Shown here: positions 60,795 to 64,000 of the stretch, piece by piece | Position numbering within the stretch: position 1 is the stretch's first letter | How the letters are laid out: each line of letters opens with the position of its first letter | Assembly: GCF_001187435.1 (NCBI RefSeq) | Contig: NZ_LFXA01000002.1 | Span: 992,001-1,056,000 of the forward strand | Direction: 5' to 3' | DNA length: 64,000 nt | DNA from: Streptomyces caatingaensis | Lineage (GTDB): Bacteria > Actinomycetota > Actinomycetes > Streptomycetales > Streptomycetaceae | The notes under the pieces: model-generated | Seen by the model: only the letters and a program-made list of their open reading frames with translations | Databases searched by the model: none | What the model was told of the DNA's origin: nothing | Program-made: the position numbers and the translations under genes

Positions 60795-61385
60795 CTAGCG
60801 GTACGTCCCGACCAGCCGCGCCAGATGCTCACCCGCCGCCCGCAGCGGAGCCGCGTCCCGCGAGACCTGAGCCGCCAGCTCCGCCCCCTCCAGCGTGGAG
60901 ATCACCGTGTGCGCGAGTGAGCGCGCGTCGTCCTCCCCGAGCCCCGCGGCGCACAGCTTGTCGAAGACCAGCCCGCGCCAGCGGGCGAACGCCTCGGCCG
61001 CGGCCTGCTGGATGCCGGGGGCGCGGCCGGCCGTGCCGAGGGCCGTGGCGGTCACGGGGCAGCCCTCGGCCCAGTCGGAGGCGCTGAGTTCCGCCGCGAG
61101 GGTCCGCGCGCACGCGACGAGCGCGCGGCCCGGATCCGGCTCGCCGTCGAGCGCCCGGCGCAGCAGTCCGGCGAACTCCTCGTCGCCGCGCCGGATCGCC
61201 GCGACGGCCAGCTCCTGCTTCCCGCCGGGGAAGAAGTGGTACAGCGAACCGAGCGTCGCCTCCGCCTCCTGGGAGATCTGCTTGATGCCCGTGCCGTCGT
61301 AGCCCTGCCGCTGCATGAGCCGGGAGGCCGCCCGGACGATCCGTTCCCGCGTGTCGACGGCGGGCTTCTCCGACGTGGTCTTCAT
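60795..61385 (-). CDS. TetR-family regulator (LmrA/YxaF-like)
   Basis: A 196-residue regulator: RERIVRAASRLMQRQGYDGT, the helix-turn-helix GIKQISQEAEATLGSLYHFF and PGGKQELAVAAIRRG, all typical of the LmrA/YxaF subgroup, whose C-terminal part is seen in SDWAEGCPVTATALGTAGRA. Target genes are not evident; the adjacent genes (PolX downstream on the same strand, CBS-BON upstream) are not typical. GGGTAGG lies upstream of the ATG. A CTAC-N4-GTAG dyad at 61395-61406 could be its own operator. Confidence 0.88.
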   Translation of the reverse strand: MKTTSEKPAVDTRERIVRAASRLMQRQGYDGTGIKQISQEAEATLGSLYHFFPGGKQELAVAAIRRGDEEFAGLLRRALDGEPDPGRALVACARTLAAELSASDWAEGCPVTATALGTAGRAPGIQQAAAEAFARWRGLVFDKLCAAGLGEDDARSLAHTVISTLEGAELAAQVSRDAAPLRAAGEHLARLVGTYR

Positions 61386-61394
61386 GCCGCGAGC

Positions 61395-61406
61395 CTACCC
61401 GAGTAG
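61395..61406. promoter_or_regulatory. Small dyad upstream of the LmrA-like TetR gene
   Basis: CTACCCGAGTAG, arms CTAC/GTAG (imperfect in the centre), 9 bp before the ATG; overlaps the ribosome site. Possible autoregulatory operator. Confidence 0.3.
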
Positions 61407-61423
61407 AGCGTTCGTTCCGGGGC

Positions 61424-62053
61424 TCACTCCGCGGACGCGGACAGCTGGTGATCGACGCTCACCACACCGTCCACGCTCCGGCACAACCGCACCAGGACCG
61501 GCACCAGCCCCTCGTCCCGCACCGAACCGCTCAGCCGCACCTGCCCGTTGGACACCTCGACCCCGATGCCCGACGGCGGCTCGTGCAGCGTGCGCACCAG
61601 CACGTCCTCGATGATCTCCTGGCGGATGGCGCGGTCGTCGCGCAGGAACACCCGCAGCAGATCGCTGCGGCTCACCAGCCCCACCAGCCGGCCCGCCTCG
61701 TCCACCACCGGCAGCCGCTTGACGTGCCGCTCCTCCATCGTGCGGGCGGCCTCGACGACGCTCCACCCCGGGCGCGCGCACACCGCGGGGCTGGTCATCA
61801 GGCCCTCGGCCGTCGTCGCGTCCTGCTTGGCGACGGCCTCCGAGGAGGCGGACCCGTCCATCCGCTGGGCCGCCCTGGTCAGCAGGTCGGCCTCCGAGAC
61901 GACGCCCACCGGGCGGTCGTCGTCGTCCACCACCGGAACCGCCGTGATGTCGTGTTCGTGCAGGACGTGCACGATCTCCGTGAACAGAGTGCCCCGCTGC
62001 ACCCTGACCACCGAGTGGGTCATCAGGTCGCCGACGGTCCTGTGCTGCAACAT
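61424..62053 (-). CDS. CBS-pair and BON-domain protein
   Basis: A 209-residue protein. Two CBS motifs (VGDLMTHSVVRVQRGTLFTE, ITAVPVVDDDDRPVGVVSEA, then LMTSPAVCARPGWSVVEA and KRLPVVDEAGRLVGLVSRSD) form a nucleotide-binding pair; a BON domain (~145-205; VEVSNGQVRLSGSVRDE) follows. Such proteins are common in actinobacterial stress or dormancy regulons. AAGGGAC precedes the ATG; a GTGATC dyad lies 48 bp upstream. Confidence 0.9.
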   Translation of the reverse strand: MLQHRTVGDLMTHSVVRVQRGTLFTEIVHVLHEHDITAVPVVDDDDRPVGVVSEADLLTRAAQRMDGSASSEAVAKQDATTAEGLMTSPAVCARPGWSVVEAARTMEERHVKRLPVVDEAGRLVGLVSRSDLLRVFLRDDRAIRQEIIEDVLVRTLHEPPSGIGVEVSNGQVRLSGSVRDEGLVPVLVRLCRSVDGVVSVDHQLSASAE

Positions 62054-62100
62054 GTCCAGTCCCTTCAGGTACGCACCCGGCGGCCGGGCGCGCGGCCGCG

Positions 62101-62117
62101 GTGATCACCGGGATCAC
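62101..62117. promoter_or_regulatory. Dyad upstream of the CBS-BON gene
   Basis: GTGATC (62101-62106) and GATCAC (62112-62117), perfect 6-bp arms with a 5-bp centre, in the promoter region of the CBS-BON gene. Candidate regulator site. Confidence 0.35.
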
Positions 62118-62234
62118 TCCCAGCCTCGCATATGCGCCGACGGACCGGAGTGACGGCCTCCGCGGTCCACACCGCCGGGTGAGAGGGCGGCCGGCGGTGA
62201 CCGCCGCGGAGCCCGCCCCCGGGCCGGGACACAC

Positions 62235-62272
62235 CTCCGCCCCGGCGGCCGGCACGGGCCACCGGGGCGGAG
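62235..62272 (-). terminator. Terminator of the TPR gene
   Basis: CTCCGCCCCGG (62235-62245) and CCGGGGCGGAG (62262-62272), perfect 11-bp stem, 16-nt loop, 12 bp past the stop codon of the minus-strand TPR gene. Confidence 0.75.
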
Positions 62273-62283
62273 CCGACGGGGCG

Positions 62284-64000
62284 TCAGTCCCCCGACGTAA
62301 GCGCGTACTTGACGAGGTTCTCCGCCTCGGAGCGGCGCGCCGCCGCCACCCCCTCCTCCTCGTCGCCGTACTCCGCGGCCACCGCCCGCGCCCGCGCGGC
62401 GGCCTCCTCGCCCCGGCCGAGATCGGCCTCCAGCCAGGCGGCCGTCAACTGCGCCGCCGTGCGCTGGTCCCGCAGGGCCGGGCCGCACGCGGCGAAGGCG
62501 GCGACGGCCCGCTCGACGTGGGCCAGCCCCTCCTCGTACGCCGCCCGTGCCGTGCCGTCGTCGTCCTCGTCGCCCGGCTCGCCGGCGCAGGAGCGGACGA
62601 CCAGCTCGCCGGTCTGGCGGTGGGTCTGCGCGAGCTCCGCGCCCAGCGCCTCCCGCCGCTCGGGGGCCTCCGCCGCCTCCAGCGCGGCCGCGCACGCGCG
62701 CAGGGCCTCGGCCATCAGCTCCCGGGCCGCCGCCGGGCTGCCCTCCCGGCGCAGGGCCAGCCACGCCCGGGCGCGCAGGACGCGGACGGCTGCCTCCGGG
62801 CGGTCCAGCGCGCGCCACAGCGCCCCCGCCCGCTCGTAGGCCCGCTCCGCCTCCTCGTCCCGGCCCGCCCGGTCGAGGCAGTCGGCGGCCAGGTTGGCGA
62901 GGACGGCGTGGTCCTGCTGGTCCTCCCAGCCCTGGGCGACGCCCGCCGCCCGCAGGAACTGCCCGGCCGCCTCCCGGTGATCGTCCAGCGCCGCCAGGCA
63001 CTCGCCGAGCCACCAGCGGGCCTGCACCACCTGGCCGTCCTCGTGGTGGCGCTCCAGATCGGGGAGGACGGCCTCCAGCACGGACGCCGCCTCCTCCGCC
63101 CGGCCCAGGTGGTGCAGCGTCCCGCCGAGCGTCAGCCGGGCCCAGGCGCCCAGCGTGCCGCCCTCGCCGGCCGCGTCGGCCCAGTGCGCGGCCTCCAGGG
63201 CGTGCGCGACGGCCGCCTCCCGCCGCCCGACGGCGGTCAGCGCGTCGCACAGCAGCAGGTGCAGGCGCGCGCTCGCGCCCTCGGACAGCCGGCCGGCGCC
63301 GTGCTCCAGGGCCGCCCGCGCCGCGCCGATCGCCGTCCCGTACTCCTCGCACGCCATCGCGGCCCGCGCGAGATCGGTCCGGGGCCCGGTCGCGTACCAG
63401 GAGAGGCCCGCCTCCTCCGCGACCTCCACGGCCCGCGCGAAGGCCGCGACCGCGCCCGCCGGGTCACCGGCCAGCAGGGCGGCCTCGCCGCGCAGTTCGT
63501 ACGCGTCGGCGGCGCGGGCGCGCAACGGCCGTCCCGCCGCGGCGTGTTCCTCGGCGTAGGCCAGCGCCTCGCCGATCGCGCGCTCCAGCTCCCCGGCCCC
63601 CGGGGCGCCTTCGGCCCCCTCCCGCGACAGCCCCAGGAGCACCTGGCAGCGGTGGACCAGCGCCGTGGCGATCTGCCGGGGCGGCGCGCCCAGCCCGCGC
63701 AGGACCGCGCACTCGGCCTCGATCAGGGCCGGGGCGCCGGCGTCCCCGCCCGTCAGCCCGAGGACGAGCGCCCGGCGCACCCGGGCGCCCGCCGCGAGCT
63801 CGGGCCGGCCCGCCTCCTCGTACAGCGCCGCCGCCTCGTCGAGGAGGGCGATCCGCGCCTCCGGGCCGTCGCCGCCCAGCGCGGCGTGGTCGGCGATCTC
63901 GGCGCGGGCCAGCGCGTCCAGCTCCGCCGCCGGACCGGCGGCGCGGCGGACCGCCTCCCACGCCTCGTGCACGTCCTCAGCGAACTCCGCGGAGCGCCGG
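62284..64000 (-). CDS. Tetratricopeptide-repeat protein, C-terminal part (5' end outside window)
   Basis: The frame is open to the right edge of the window; 572 residues are visible. It is almost wholly alpha-helical with TPR pairs: LLDEAAALYEEAGRPELAAG, AYELRGEAALLAGDPAGAVA, LGGTLHHLGRAEEAASVLE, WLGECLAALDDHREAAGQFL and LAADCLDRAGRDEEAERAYE, roughly ten or more repeats, with no catalytic motif. A GTG at 63972 lies in frame but the upstream codons (AEFAED) continue the same helix style, so the real start is beyond 64000. Proteins of this kind act as scaffolds or effector-binding parts of larger regulators. Confidence 0.8.
   Translation of the reverse strand, partial: RRSAEFAEDVHEAWEAVRRAAGPAAELDALARAEIADHAALGGDGPEARIALLDEAAALYEEAGRPELAAGARVRRALVLGLTGGDAGAPALIEAECAVLRGLGAPPRQIATALVHRCQVLLGLSREGAEGAPGAGELERAIGEALAYAEEHAAAGRPLRARAADAYELRGEAALLAGDPAGAVAAFARAVEVAEEAGLSWYATGPRTDLARAAMACEEYGTAIGAARAALEHGAGRLSEGASARLHLLLCDALTAVGRREAAVAHALEAAHWADAAGEGGTLGAWARLTLGGTLHHLGRAEEAASVLEAVLPDLERHHEDGQVVQARWWLGECLAALDDHREAAGQFLRAAGVAQGWEDQQDHAVLANLAADCLDRAGRDEEAERAYERAGALWRALDRPEAAVRVLRARAWLALRREGSPAAARELMAEALRACAAALEAAEAPERREALGAELAQTHRQTGELVVRSCAGEPGDEDDDGTARAAYEEGLAHVERAVAAFAACGPALRDQRTAAQLTAAWLEADLGRGEEAAARARAVAAEYGDEEEGVAAARRSEAENLVKYALTSGD

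Noticed and set aside
1..64000. tRNA, rRNA, CRISPR arrays, complete insertion sequences, riboswitches
   Set aside because: None was recognised by eye; no transposase motif with paired terminal repeats, no regularly spaced repeats, no tRNA-like cloverleaf.

Overview
The window is very GC-rich DNA with strong third-position G/C bias, many GTG/TTG starts, Ala/Arg/Gly-rich proteins and gene families that are typical of Streptomyces (MmyB-type regulators, a streptophobe-family membrane protein, TIGR03086 proteins, PAS/GAF/PP2C/ATPase phosphatases, many secreted and lipoprotein enzymes). It looks like an accessory chromosome-arm stretch of a Streptomyces or close relative. I saw no rRNA, tRNA or CRISPR array. 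PolX is the only DNA-metabolism gene.

Left part (1-17 kb): the tail of an MmyB-type regulator, a PIG-V-like mannosyltransferase, a divergent TetR/DHA2 drug-efflux pair with two visible operators, a secreted protein and an MscL channel with a zinc-ribbon tail. Next comes about 2 kb (6.3-8.3 kb) of wrecked genes: GntR, XRE/TPR, terminase-like and serine-integrase stubs, read here as the scar of a lost integrative element. After that are a cupin/efflux pair, an RsbU-like phosphatase, a thermolysin-type protease, a cyclotransferase and a streptophobe protein.

Middle (17-39 kb): a DUF998 protein that seems to start at CTG, a PrsW-like protease, an M20D amidohydrolase lacking expected catalytic residues, a histidine kinase/response regulator pair whose kinase carries an extra C-terminal membrane-anchored domain, a permease, a secreted protein with two Cys-pair repeats, and an operon of an MFS exporter followed by an unusual fusion of HMG-CoA reductase to an APH-type kinase. 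Then a serine hydrolase, histidine-phosphatase lipoprotein, universal stress protein, L,D-transpeptidase lipoprotein, MFS transporter, small ricin-type lectin and ClC antiporter. At 37.8-38.2 kb a deletion seems to have fused the remains of a divergent TetR/NTF2-like pair. A secreted protein with a possible aerolysin-like architecture follows.

Right part (39-64 kb): the most striking locus is a translationally coupled pair (39968-44760): a small trypsin-co-occurring (Trypco1/CU044_2847-like) protein and a 1468-residue trypsin / STAND NTPase / transmembrane / WD40 protein, with the architecture of predicted NTP-dependent conflict or signalling systems. It is followed by an RraA-like protein, a BBE-type flavin oxidase, a secreted PIG-L deacetylase, an AraC regulator and an amidase. 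A small metabolic group contains a truncated, motif-degenerate adenylation domain, a class IV aminotransferase and a P450. The window ends with a TetR/SGNH hydrolase operon, a Cys-rich pentapeptide protein, PolX, another TetR, a CBS-BON protein and the C-terminal part of a TPR protein cut by the window edge.

Convergent gene pairs are usually separated by long perfect GC hairpins, several of them lying inside the 3' end of one of the two coding regions. All functional calls are from reading translations by eye; no database search was run.
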